Shown: piece after piece, positions 1 through 8,257 of the stretch
Layout: each line of letters starts with the position of its first letter
Numbering within the stretch: position 1 is the first letter of the stretch
Assembly: GCA_963776675.1 (NCBI GenBank)
Contig: CAVZNR010000029.1
Location: 1 to 64,000, forward strand
Reading direction: 5' to 3'
Source of the DNA: Hyphomicrobium_A sp963776675
Lineage (GTDB): Bacteria; Pseudomonadota; Alphaproteobacteria; Rhizobiales; Hyphomicrobiaceae
DNA: 64,000 nucleotides
Notes under the pieces: generated by a model
What the model was told of the DNA's origin: nothing
The model's input: only the letters and a program-made list of their open reading frames with translations
The model's database searches: none
Program-made: the position numbers and the translations under genes

Positions 1-208
1 ATGCCGTGACGTCGGCCTTGATGCGGATTGCGTCGATGTTGCTGGCGGCAAGGACGAGCTGTGCGTCGGGGTCCTCGCACAAGGACAGCAGCATGTGCTC
101 GAGCGTGACCTCGCCATGGCCTTGGCCGCGCGCGAGCTCACCGGCACGCGCCAGCGCGCTGCCCAGGTTGGGCGACATCGCAATGCGGCTCAGGTCGTCG
201 GCAATCAT
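1..208 (-). CDS. Clp N-terminal (R) domain protein, partial
   Basis: This is the first 69 residues of a minus-strand gene that runs off the left edge of the window; the ATG is at 208. The translation has the features of a ClpA-type N domain: an N-terminal helix, then ARAGELARGQGHGEVTLEHM followed by LLSLCEDPDAQ. In ClpA this domain binds the adaptor ClpS and substrates for the ClpAP protease. The AAA+ modules would lie outside the window, so I cannot tell a full ClpA from a stand-alone N-domain protein. It is divergent from argB, with 233 bases between the two starts. Confidence 0.7.
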   Translation of the reverse strand, partial: MIADDLSRIAMSPNLGSALARAGELARGQGHGEVTLEHMLLSLCEDPDAQLVLAASNIDAIRIKADVTA

Positions 209-441
209 GTCCGTCCTTTGACCGATTCCCAGCCGGCCGTGGGCGCGAAATTAACCGATCGCCGCCGACCAGGCATGTATAGGAGACCTTCGAACCGATG
301 CGTTAGCAGCCGATTGTGGGTGAAATCCGTTGAGGTCATGCGGCTTGTCGGTATATGTGCTGGCCTTCGGTTGCGCCAGCATCCAACTTAGAGCGAAATG
401 CGGGCGGGCGCCCGAATAAAAGCGAAGCATAGGCGCGAACG

Positions 442-1392
442 ATGAAGACGATTACGCAGCCGCACGGCGGTGGCGCAGCTCCTGAGACCCAGCCTTCCCC
501 CCACGTCCAGGCACGCATCCTGGCCGAGGCGCTGCCGCATCTCATACGCTATGACGAGCAAACCGTCGTCATCAAGTTCGGCGGTCACGCCATGGGCGAT
601 GCCGCGCTCTCCGACGCGTTCGCCCAGGACATCGTCTACCTGAAGCAGTCGGGCGTGAACCCCATCGTCGTGCACGGCGGCGGGCCGCAGATCGCGGCGA
701 TGCTCAAGAAGTTGCAGATCACATCCGACTTCGTGCAGGGCCTGCGCGTCACCGACAAGCCGACGGTGGAGGTGGTCGAAATGGTGCTGGCCGGCGCCAT
801 CAACAAGGAGATCGTAACAGCGATCAACCGGCAGGGCGGCAAGGCCGTGGGCATCTGCGGCAAAGACGCCAACCTGATGATCGCGCGCAAGATCACCGAG
901 ATCGAGGACCCCGAATCCAACCTGATGAAGGCGGTCGACATCGGCTACGTCGGCGAGCCGGTCGAGGTGAACCCGCACATCGTCGACGTGATCTCGCGCT
1001 CCGACCTCATTCCCGTGATCGCACCGATCGGCGTCGGGCGCGGCGGGGAGACGCTCAACATCAACGCCGACACGTTCGCCAGCGCGCTGGCTGCGCGCAT
1101 GAAGGCAAAACGCCTGCTGCTGCTCACCGACGTGCAGGGCGTGCTCGATCCCGACAAGCAGCTCATCGCCGAGCTCACCATCGAGGAGGCGCGCGCGCTC
1201 ATCAAGAGCGGCGTCATCTCGGGTGGCATGATCCCCAAGATCGAGGGCTGCATCGAGGTGGTGGAAGCGGGCGTGGAAGCGGTCGTCGTCATCGACGGGC
1301 GCGTGCCTCACTGCGTGCTCCTGGAGCTGTTCACGGCGCACGGCGTCGGTACGCTGGTTGCGCGCAAGAAGCTCAAGTCGGGCGCGGCATGA
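442..1392 (+). CDS. argB: Acetylglutamate kinase
   Basis: Phosphorylates N-acetylglutamate at the gamma-carboxylate with ATP, the second step of cytoplasmic arginine synthesis. The 316-residue protein shows the amino-acid-kinase fold motifs: VVIKFGGHAMGD with the catalytic lysine near residue 45, the glycine-rich VVHGGGPQI loop near residue 76, and SGGMIPKIEGC near the C-terminus. About 20 residues precede the usual start of the fold, which is common in Hyphomicrobiales homologues. The stop codon overlaps the start of the following HAD phosphatase gene (ATGA), so the two are probably co-translated. Confidence 0.96.
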   Translation: MKTITQPHGGGAAPETQPSPHVQARILAEALPHLIRYDEQTVVIKFGGHAMGDAALSDAFAQDIVYLKQSGVNPIVVHGGGPQIAAMLKKLQITSDFVQGLRVTDKPTVEVVEMVLAGAINKEIVTAINRQGGKAVGICGKDANLMIARKITEIEDPESNLMKAVDIGYVGEPVEVNPHIVDVISRSDLIPVIAPIGVGRGGETLNINADTFASALAARMKAKRLLLLTDVQGVLDPDKQLIAELTIEEARALIKSGVISGGMIPKIEGCIEVVEAGVEAVVVIDGRVPHCVLLELFTAHGVGTLVARKKLKSGAA

Positions 1393-2168
1393 GCGCTGCC
1401 GACGAGCGCGTGGCGTTGTGGGGGCGGGATCGTCCCGACACAGCGTCACGTGATTTCGCGCAGACGTCGGCCTGGATCTTCGACCTCGACAACACACTCT
1501 ACCCATCGACCTGCAACCTCTTCGCCGAGGTCGACCGCCGCATGGGAGAGTTCATCGCCCAATATCTCGGCGTGCCGTTCGCGCAGGCGCGCCATCTGCA
1601 GAAGAGCTACTATCGCCAGTTCGGCACCACGCTCACCGGGCTGATGCAGGTGCACAAGCTCGAGCCGCAGCCCTTCCTCGACTACGTGCACGACATCGAC
1701 CTGTCGGCGGTGGACGAGGCGCCGGAGCTGGCGGCCGCGATCGACGCGCTACCCGGGCGCAAGCTGATCTTCACCAACGGCTCGCGCCGCCATGCCGAAC
1801 GCGTCGCCGAGAAGCTGGGCGTGCTGCACCTGATCGAGGACATCTGCGACATCGCGGCCTGCGAGTTCGTGGCCAAGCCCAAGCCCGACGCCTTCCAGCG
1901 CATGATCAAGCGCCACGACGTCATCGCCGACCGGGCCGCCATGTTCGAGGACATGCCCCACAACCTGGAGGCGCCGCATGCCCTCGGCATGACGACGGTG
2001 CTGGTGCACTCGGACTATCCCGATCACCCCGTGCAGACCCAAATGCGCAATTGGCAGCAGCTGCCCGAGCACATCCACTACGCCACGGAAGATTTGACGG
2101 ATTTTCTCGCTCAGATCCGCCGGCAAATCGGAGCGGCAGAACCTGCCGCTCCCGGCGCCGCCCAATAG
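1389..2168 (+). CDS. HAD-family pyrimidine 5'-nucleotidase
   Basis: A 259-residue HAD hydrolase of the type annotated as pyrimidine 5'-nucleotidase (SDT1-like), expected to dephosphorylate nucleoside monophosphates in the cytoplasm. Motif I is IFDLDNTLYP, with the nucleophile and acid/base aspartates at about residues 32 and 34. Motif II is LIFTNGS, and the lysine of motif III lies in KPKPDAF. Its start overlaps the argB stop by four bases. Substrate specificity cannot be read from the sequence; the family name rests on overall similarity. Confidence 0.88.
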   Translation: MSAADERVALWGRDRPDTASRDFAQTSAWIFDLDNTLYPSTCNLFAEVDRRMGEFIAQYLGVPFAQARHLQKSYYRQFGTTLTGLMQVHKLEPQPFLDYVHDIDLSAVDEAPELAAAIDALPGRKLIFTNGSRRHAERVAEKLGVLHLIEDICDIAACEFVAKPKPDAFQRMIKRHDVIADRAAMFEDMPHNLEAPHALGMTTVLVHSDYPDHPVQTQMRNWQQLPEHIHYATEDLTDFLAQIRRQIGAAEPAAPGAAQ

Positions 2169-2186
2169 TGCGGCTCGCCTTGCTTC

Positions 2187-3116
2187 TCAGCGCGTCGGAA
2201 CGGGCTTCTCGCCGCGGTAGTCGTAGAAGCCCCGCTGCGTCTTGCGGCCGAGCCAACCGGCCTCGACGTACTTCACGAGCAGCGGACAGGGCCGGTACTT
2301 GGAATTGGACAGGCCCTCGTACAGCACCTGCATGACCGACAGGCAGACGTCGAGCCCGATGAAGTCGGCAAGCTCGAGCGGGCCCATGGGATGGTGCGCG
2401 CCCAGCCGCATGGCCTTATCGATGGCCTCAACCGTGCCGACGCCCTCATAGAGCGTGTAGACGGCCTCGTTGATCATCGGCAGCAGGATGCGGTTGACGA
2501 TGAAGGCGGGGAAGTCCTCGCTCACCGCCACCTGCTTGCCGAGGCTCTCCACGAAGCGCCGCGTCGCGGCGAACATCTCGTCTTCCGTGGCGATGCCGCG
2601 AATGAGCTCGACCAGCTCCATCAGCGGCACCGGATTCATGAAGTGCATGCCGATGAAGTGCTCGGGCCGGTCCGTCGTGGAGGCCAGCCGCGTGATGGAA
2701 ATGGAGGATGTGTTGGTGGCGACGAGCGTCCGCTCGTTGATGTGAGGGCAAAGCTCGGCGAAGATCTTGCGCTTGACCGCCTCGTCCTCGGTCGCCGCCT
2801 CGATCACAAGGTCGCAGTCGCCGAAGGCGTCCATGCCCGGTGCGTAGTGTATGCGCTTAAGCGCCGGCTTGATGTCGCCTTCCTCGATCAGGCCCTTGGC
2901 GGCCTGGCGGCTCAAGTTGTGCTCGATGGTGGTTATCGCGTTTTCCACCGTCTGCTTCTTGAGATCGTTGAGCGCAACCGAATAGCCGCCGAGCGCAATG
3001 ACATGCGCGATGCCGGTACCCATCTGCCCAGCGCCGATGACGCCGACCTTCTTGATGACTTGGGGAAGGGTGGCTTCCCCTTTCGGCTTGTCTGCCGTTT
3101 TGACCGCCAAGCTCAT
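2187..3116 (-). CDS. hbd: 3-hydroxybutyryl-CoA dehydrogenase
   Basis: A 309-residue NAD(P)-dependent 3-hydroxyacyl-CoA dehydrogenase that interconverts acetoacetyl-CoA and 3-hydroxybutyryl-CoA. The Rossmann loop GAGQMGTGIAHV begins at residue 28. The catalytic region GMHFMNPVPLMELVE and the C-terminal dimerisation domain (FIVNRILLPMINEAV, HHPMGPLELADFIGLD) are complete. About 20 residues precede the usual N-terminus. It lies just downstream of etfA on the same strand (43 bases), which suggests a unit for acyl-CoA oxidation or C4 assimilation. It converges with the HAD gene with 18 bases between them. Confidence 0.94.
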   Translation of the reverse strand: MSLAVKTADKPKGEATLPQVIKKVGVIGAGQMGTGIAHVIALGGYSVALNDLKKQTVENAITTIEHNLSRQAAKGLIEEGDIKPALKRIHYAPGMDAFGDCDLVIEAATEDEAVKRKIFAELCPHINERTLVATNTSSISITRLASTTDRPEHFIGMHFMNPVPLMELVELIRGIATEDEMFAATRRFVESLGKQVAVSEDFPAFIVNRILLPMINEAVYTLYEGVGTVEAIDKAMRLGAHHPMGPLELADFIGLDVCLSVMQVLYEGLSNSKYRPCPLLVKYVEAGWLGRKTQRGFYDYRGEKPVPTR

Positions 3117-3159
3117 GACCGCCTAGTCCTTCTGTCCCCGATCCCCAACGCGTTCCGCA

Positions 3160-4104
3160 TTATTGGCTGGCCTTCTTGAGCTCGGCCTCGAGTTCGGGCA
3201 GAGCCTGGAAAAGGTCGGCTACGAGCCCATAGTCCGCGACCTGAAAGATCGGCGCCTCGGCATCCTTGTTGATCGCAACGATCACCTTGGAGTCCTTCAT
3301 GCCGGCAAGATGCTGTATCGCGCCCGAGATGCCGACGGCCATGTAGAGGTCTGGGGCCACGACCTTGCCGGTCTGGCCCACCTGCATGTCGTTGGGAACG
3401 AAGCCCGCATCGACGGCGGCGCGCGAGGCACCCATAGCGGCACCGAGCGCGTCGGCGACGGGCTCCAGAAGCTTCTTGAAGTTCTCACCCGACTGCAGCC
3501 CGCGTCCGCCCGAGATCACGATGCGCGCAGACGCCAGCTCCGGCCGATCCGACGTCGTCAACTCCGCCTTCTCGAAGGTCGACATGCCGACCGCGGCGGG
3601 CGCCTCGATGCTCTCTATGGGCGCCGACCCGTCCTCGGCAGCGGAGGGAAACGCGGAGATGCGCACCGTCACCACTTGCTTGGGCTGCGCCGACTGCACG
3701 GTCTGGACGGCGTTGCCGGCGTAGATGGGCCGCTCGAAGGTGTCGGGCGCCACCACCTTGGTGATGTCGGAGATCTGCATGACGTCGAGAGCGGCCGCAA
3801 CGCGCGGGCAGATGTTCTTGCCCATGGTCGTGGCGGGAGCGACGAGCGCGTCGTAGCCGGACATGAGCGGCACGACCAAGGCCGCCGTCTCCTCCGCCAG
3901 GCCATGCTCGAGCTGCGGGGCATCGGCGACCAGCACCTTGGTGACGCCGGCAAGCTTGGCAGCGGCTTCGGCGGCAGCCTTGCAATTGTGCCCGGCGACC
4001 AGCACGTGAACCTCGCCGCCCATGGCGGTCGCGGCCGAGAGAGCCTTGCCGGTGGCGGCGGCCAGCGCGTCGTTGGTGTGCTCGGCAAGCAGCAGAATAG
4101 CCAT
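3160..4104 (-). CDS. etfA: Electron transfer flavoprotein alpha subunit
   Basis: The FAD-binding subunit of the soluble electron transfer flavoprotein, which takes electrons from acyl-CoA and other flavin dehydrogenases to ETF-ubiquinone oxidoreductase. The 314-residue protein has the C-terminal FAD domain signature: SGGRGLQSGENFKKLLEPVA, then GASRAAVDAGFVPNDMQVGQ, then a region ending in DLYMAVGISGAIQHLAGM. The start codon shares a base with the etfB stop (TGATG), so the two subunits are translationally coupled in the order etfB-etfA. Confidence 0.97.
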   Translation of the reverse strand: MAILLLAEHTNDALAAATGKALSAATAMGGEVHVLVAGHNCKAAAEAAAKLAGVTKVLVADAPQLEHGLAEETAALVVPLMSGYDALVAPATTMGKNICPRVAAALDVMQISDITKVVAPDTFERPIYAGNAVQTVQSAQPKQVVTVRISAFPSAAEDGSAPIESIEAPAAVGMSTFEKAELTTSDRPELASARIVISGGRGLQSGENFKKLLEPVADALGAAMGASRAAVDAGFVPNDMQVGQTGKVVAPDLYMAVGISGAIQHLAGMKDSKVIVAINKDAEAPIFQVADYGLVADLFQALPELEAELKKASQ

Positions 4105-4859
4105 CAGAGCACCCCGGCTTCGGATTTGAGCTTGGAGACAAGCTCGGCAACGCTTTCGACTTTGACGCCGGCTTTGCGGGTTGCGGGCTCGGCGATGCCA
4201 AGAACCTTCAGCCGCGGCGCGACGTCGACGCCGAGATCCTCCGGCTTCTTGACGTCGAGCGGCTTCTTCTTCGCCTTCATGATGTTGGGCAGCGAGGGAT
4301 AGCGCGGCTCGTTGAGGCGCAGGTCCGTCGTCACCACGGCCGGCAGCTTGAGCTTGACGGTCTCGAGGCCACCGTCGACCTCACGCGTCACGTGTGCGGC
4401 GCCGTCCTCTAAGACGAGCTTGGAAGCGAACGTGCCCTGCGGCCAACCGAGCAGCGCCGCCAGCATCTGGCCGGTCTGGTTGCAGTCGTCGTCGATCGCC
4501 TGTTTTCCAAGGATGATAATGTCGGGCTTCTCGGCGTCGGTAACGGCCTTGAGAAGCTTGGCCACCGCCAGCGGCTCGATGGTGACGCCGTCCGGCGTCT
4601 CGATGAGAATGCCGCGGTCGGCCCCGATGGCGAGGCCGTTGCGGATCGTGTCCTGCGCCTTCGGGGGGCCTATAGAGACCACGACGATCTCGGTCGCCGT
4701 GCCCTTCTCCTTGAGCCGAACGGCCTCCTCGACGGCGATCTCGTCGAAGGGATTCATCGACATCTTCACGTTCGCAAGATCGATTCCCGATCCGTCCGGC
4801 TTCACACGAATCTTGACGTTGTAGTCAACGACTCGTTTGACCGGCACCAGTACCTTCAT
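4104..4859 (-). CDS. etfB: Electron transfer flavoprotein beta subunit
   Basis: The beta subunit of electron transfer flavoprotein, carrying the structural AMP site. The 251 residues begin MKVLVPVKRVVDYNVKIRVK and include the PFDEIAVEEAVRLKEKG segment typical of the family. The C-terminal signature is NEPRYPSLPNIMKAKKKPL, near residues 185-205, the recognition loop for partner dehydrogenases. It is the first gene of an etfB-etfA-hbd unit. The roughly 240 bases upstream, to the rhomboid stop, must hold the promoter; I see no clear consensus there. Confidence 0.97.
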   Translation of the reverse strand: MKVLVPVKRVVDYNVKIRVKPDGSGIDLANVKMSMNPFDEIAVEEAVRLKEKGTATEIVVVSIGPPKAQDTIRNGLAIGADRGILIETPDGVTIEPLAVAKLLKAVTDAEKPDIIILGKQAIDDDCNQTGQMLAALLGWPQGTFASKLVLEDGAAHVTREVDGGLETVKLKLPAVVTTDLRLNEPRYPSLPNIMKAKKKPLDVKKPEDLGVDVAPRLKVLGIAEPATRKAGVKVESVAELVSKLKSEAGVL

Positions 4860-5097
4860 GCCTGTCGGCTCCCCAAGCGCGGAGGCTTCTCGATCCGGGG
4901 CCTTGAGCGGTTGTGCAGCGCGATGAATTGGAGCGCCGCCTGCGCGTAAAGGTCCCGAGTCGCTGCCTTCTTGTGCTATTCGCAGTTGCGAAACGCAAAC
5001 TACGGGCGTGACGGGGCCAAGTCAATTGGCCGCAAGGTTAACCCCGGGAGGCCAGCGGGCGCCGATTGTCGCGTGAAAAACCCCGGCAAATTAACGC

Positions 5098-5802
5098 TCA
5101 AGCGAGCTTCACGCCCCGGTCGAAAAGGCGGACCCCCGGGCGGCGCATGAACAGGATCAAAACGGCCCCGGCAATGAGGCCGCCGATGTGCGCCCACCAG
5201 GCGGTGGGGCCGACATCGGCCACTGCGATCATCACGATCTGCAACGCGATCCAGAGGCCCAGCACAAGCCCGGCCGAGATGCGCAAGGGGATGATCTTGA
5301 ACGCCAGGACCCACACGCCGACGTGCGGATGCAGCATCAGGTAGGCGGCGATAACGCCGGCGACCGCGCCGCTGGCGCCAATGAGAGGCACTTGCGAATC
5401 CGGCAGCATCCACGCGTGGAACAGCCCCGCGAACACGCCGCAAACCAAATAGAAAATCAAAAAGCGGACATGCCCCATGGCGTCCTCGACGTTGTCGCCG
5501 AAAACCCAGAGGAACAGCATATTGAAAAACAGGTGGAAGATATCGGCGTGGAAAAACATGTAGGTGAACAGCGTGCCGCTTGCCGCGATCGCCGTTCCCT
5601 CGGTTACGACCGGATCCGGTGCGGTGACAAAGCTGGCGCCGAATAGCTCGTTGGGCGTCAGGCCGAATGCGGCAACCGCGCTTTGATCGAGCCCGCTGAC
5701 TTCGAACAGAAACACGATCACATTGAGCGCGATCAGCGAAACGGTGACGTACTGGAAGGGGATCGATTTGAGCGAGTTGTCGTCGCGAAGAGGGATGAAC
5801 AC
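5098..5802 (-). CDS. Rhomboid family intramembrane serine protease
   Basis: A 234-residue polytopic inner-membrane protease that cleaves substrates within the membrane. The serine nucleophile is Ser144 in GASGAVAGV and the general base is His205 in WAHIGG. The oxyanion-site region with conserved His and Asn is in FHADIFHLFFNMLFLWVFGD (residues 84-103). Six or seven hydrophobic segments are visible. The natural substrate cannot be predicted. It lies 33 bases downstream of the cobalamin adenosyltransferase gene on the same strand. Confidence 0.93.
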   Translation of the reverse strand: MFIPLRDDNSLKSIPFQYVTVSLIALNVIVFLFEVSGLDQSAVAAFGLTPNELFGASFVTAPDPVVTEGTAIAASGTLFTYMFFHADIFHLFFNMLFLWVFGDNVEDAMGHVRFLIFYLVCGVFAGLFHAWMLPDSQVPLIGASGAVAGVIAAYLMLHPHVGVWVLAFKIIPLRISAGLVLGLWIALQIVMIAVADVGPTAWWAHIGGLIAGAVLILFMRRPGVRLFDRGVKLA

Positions 5803-5835
5803 GTGTTTCGGCCTACTTTTGAGGGACCAAACGGG

Positions 5836-6417
5836 CTAGCGGTTCTGTCCGGGCACCCAGAGGACATCGCTCTTGCCGCGATCATTGGCGTAGCGGCTCG
5901 CAACGAAGAGGAAATCGGACAAGCGGTTAATGTACTTGAGCGCAGGCGCGCTGACGGGCTCTTCCGCCGGGCCTGCGAGCTCCACCATGAGGCGCTCGGC
6001 ACGCCGGCAGACGGTGCGCGCAACGTGCAGCGCCGCCGCGGCCGGCGCTCCGCCCGGCAGCACGAACGAGCGTAGCGGCTGCAGCTCGCCGTTCAACTCG
6101 TCGATCTCCTCCTCGAGCCGCTTGACCTGCGCGTCGGTGATGCGCAGGCGCTCGGCCGTCGACGCCTCGCCGCGATCGGGCACGCACAGATCGGCGCCCA
6201 AATCGAACAGATCGTTTTGGACGCGCAAGAGCTTGCTATCGAGGCCCACGTGGCTGGGCGCCAGCTGGGTGCGCGCCAGACCGATGCTCGCATTGGTCTC
6301 GTCGACGGTCCCGTAGGCGGCGATGCGCAGGGCGTGCTTGGGCACGCGCTCGCCGCTGCCGAGCGCCGTCGTCCCGGCGTCTCCGCTTCGCGTGTAGATT
6401 TTGTTCAGAACAACCAT
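5836..6417 (-). CDS. pduO: PduO-type ATP:cob(I)alamin adenosyltransferase
   Basis: Transfers the adenosyl group of ATP to cob(I)alamin to make coenzyme B12. The 193-residue protein has the PduO-type ATP-binding N-terminus (IYTRSGDAGTTALGSGERV), the AYGTVDETNASIGLAR region, and the R-A-E-R segment of the helical core (CRRAERLMVELA). AdoCbl is the cofactor of methylmalonyl- and ethylmalonyl-CoA mutases, which fits the ethylmalonyl-CoA pathway genes at the other end of the window; that link is inference. The gene shares strand and tight spacing with the downstream rhomboid gene. Confidence 0.93.
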   Translation of the reverse strand: MVVLNKIYTRSGDAGTTALGSGERVPKHALRIAAYGTVDETNASIGLARTQLAPSHVGLDSKLLRVQNDLFDLGADLCVPDRGEASTAERLRITDAQVKRLEEEIDELNGELQPLRSFVLPGGAPAAAALHVARTVCRRAERLMVELAGPAEEPVSAPALKYINRLSDFLFVASRYANDRGKSDVLWVPGQNR

Positions 6418-6515
6418 GCGGGGCGCATCCCCTCCTAGTCCGTATGCGTCATCTCAGCTGCGTCCATCTTAGCGCAACTCATGGGGCGCGCGCGTGGCGC
6501 CAAGCAACTTTCGGA

Positions 6516-6710
6516 CTAGCGGTAGTTGTGGACGTAGACGAAGAGCATGATGATGACGATGGCGACGAACTGCAGCCCGACGCGCCATCGCATCAATTTC
6601 TGGCTGAAGCTGGGGCTCCTGGACCGCGTCAGATTCCACAGGCCCAGGACGAGGACGACGAACACGGCCAGCACGGCCAACGTCGTCAGATGGTAAAGCA
6701 CATATTCCAT
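6516..6710 (-). CDS. HIG1-type twin-transmembrane protein
   Basis: A 64-residue membrane protein with two hydrophobic segments (about residues 8-26 and 44-60). They are separated by a short basic loop with the SQKLMRWRVGLQF pattern of the hypoxia-induced HIG1 domain. In mitochondria such proteins assist cytochrome oxidase assembly; the bacterial role is not established. The loop sequence and two-helix layout support the family. It is upstream of pduO on the same strand with about 100 bases between. Confidence 0.8.
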   Translation of the reverse strand: MEYVLYHLTTLAVLAVFVVLVLGLWNLTRSRSPSFSQKLMRWRVGLQFVAIVIIMLFVYVHNYR

Positions 6711-6907
6711 CGCGTTCGGTCTCCGTTCTCAATTCCCATAGGGGGTTTGTGACACCGGAGCAAACCGTATCTAAGTGGGCGCCGAGATCGCCACTCGCGA
6801 AATGGGGGACAGCAAGGGATTGGCAAGCCCCGATGCGCCATAATTGCCGTAATTCTCACCTCAGGTGCGGGATCGCTTGGGGCCACACGCCGGGGGATAG
6901 AGGGCCT

Positions 6908-8257
6908 TTGCAAGGCAAGACGAAAACGAGATCACTTGTCGCCGTCACGCTCGCGGCTGGCTTCGCCATGGCGCTCGCGCTGCCCCTGGCACACGACGCG
7001 CAAGCGCAAGCGCCCGCGACCCCCGAGGAGGCCAAGAAGAAGCTCGAGAGCCGCCAGCGCGACCTGGAGAACGTCTCCAAACGCGCCGCCTCGCTGGAAA
7101 CCGACGTCGGGTTGCTGGCCGCCGAGCGCGAGCGTCTCAACTCCAAGCTCGTGGAGACGGCGGACCTCATCAAGAAGAGCGAAGGCCAGCTCACCGCCAT
7201 CGAGCAGCGCATGGGTGAGCTCAGTGCGCAGGAGAAGCTGCTCAGGGGCTCGCTCAACCAGCGCCACGGGCAGATCGCCAAGCTTCTGGCCGCCCTGCAG
7301 CGCATGGGGCGCAACCCGCCGCCCATCCTCATTACGCAGCGTGAGGATGCCCTCAAGATGGTCCGCAGCGCCATGCTGCTCGCCGCCGCGTTCCCCGAGC
7401 TCGGCGACCAAGCGCATGCGCTGGCGGCGCGTCTCAACGAGCTCGTGCGCGTCATGACCGAGATCCGCACCCAAGGCGAGAGCCTGAAGGCGGAGATGGC
7501 GCACCTCACCGATGCGCGGACGCGACTTTCAGGTCTTCTGGAAGAGAAGAAGCAATCGCTCGACCAGCGCCAATCCGAGCTCAAGCAGATGCGCAAAGCC
7601 GCCGCCGACATCTCGGCCAGCGTCACCGATCTCAACGAGCTGATCTCGCGCCTCGACAAGGCGGTTAAGGACAACACCGGCCTCGGCGACTATGACGCAG
7701 AGGCACGCAAGCAAGCCGCCGCTCCAGATGACAAAAATGTAATGCCGGATAAGCCCACCGACGTGGTGGAGCTGGCCCCTGGCGCAACGCTGGGTAGTCC
7801 CGGGCGCATCAAGCCTGAGATCGCGTTTGCCAAAGCCACGGGGCGCCTGCCGCTGCCCGCTCAAGGCCGCAAAGTCTTGGCTTTTGGCGAAAAGACGCAG
7901 TACGGCGGCCAGTCAAAGGGCCTTGTGCTCGAAACCCGCCAGGGGGCCCAGGTCACGTCGCCCTGCGACGGCTGGATCGTTTACGCTGGTGAGTTTCGCA
8001 GCTACGGCCAACTCTTGATAATCAATGCAGGTGGCGGCTATCATGTGCTGCTTGCGGGCTTGTCTCAGATCGACGTACAACCGGGTCAGTTCGTTCTTGC
8101 CGCAGAACCCGTCGGCACAATGAGCGGTTGGTCGCAGCAGGCACAACCAGCGGCCGTGAACAGTGCCCCTGTCCTATACGTGGAATTTCGCAAGGATGGC
8201 AGGCCCATCGACCCAGACCCATGGTGGGTTCCGGGTCATCAGAAGGTGCAAGGATGA
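6908..8257 (+). CDS. EnvC-like murein hydrolase activator with degenerate LytM domain
   Basis: An exported coiled-coil protein with a C-terminal LytM (M23) domain, expected to activate periplasmic amidases during cell separation. I place the start at the TTG at 6908. It follows an AGAGG site and opens directly into a signal peptide (SLVAVTLAAGFAMALALPLA, cleaved after AQAQ); the frame itself is open from 6749. Residues about 40-260 are long coiled coils. The LytM part (SPCDGWIVYAGEF, GGGYHVLLAGL) keeps the fold but lacks the usual HxxxD and HxH zinc ligands, as in EnvC. Its stop overlaps the ctpA start (ATGA), a common pairing in alphaproteobacteria. Confidence 0.87.
   Translation: MQGKTKTRSLVAVTLAAGFAMALALPLAHDAQAQAPATPEEAKKKLESRQRDLENVSKRAASLETDVGLLAAERERLNSKLVETADLIKKSEGQLTAIEQRMGELSAQEKLLRGSLNQRHGQIAKLLAALQRMGRNPPPILITQREDALKMVRSAMLLAAAFPELGDQAHALAARLNELVRVMTEIRTQGESLKAEMAHLTDARTRLSGLLEEKKQSLDQRQSELKQMRKAAADISASVTDLNELISRLDKAVKDNTGLGDYDAEARKQAAAPDDKNVMPDKPTDVVELAPGATLGSPGRIKPEIAFAKATGRLPLPAQGRKVLAFGEKTQYGGQSKGLVLETRQGAQVTSPCDGWIVYAGEFRSYGQLLIINAGGGYHVLLAGLSQIDVQPGQFVLAAEPVGTMSGWSQQAQPAAVNSAPVLYVEFRKDGRPIDPDPWWVPGHQKVQG

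Noticed and set aside
388..1506. 372-residue open frame on the minus strand
   Set aside because: It is opposite argB; its His, Arg and Asp-rich sequence is a typical shadow.
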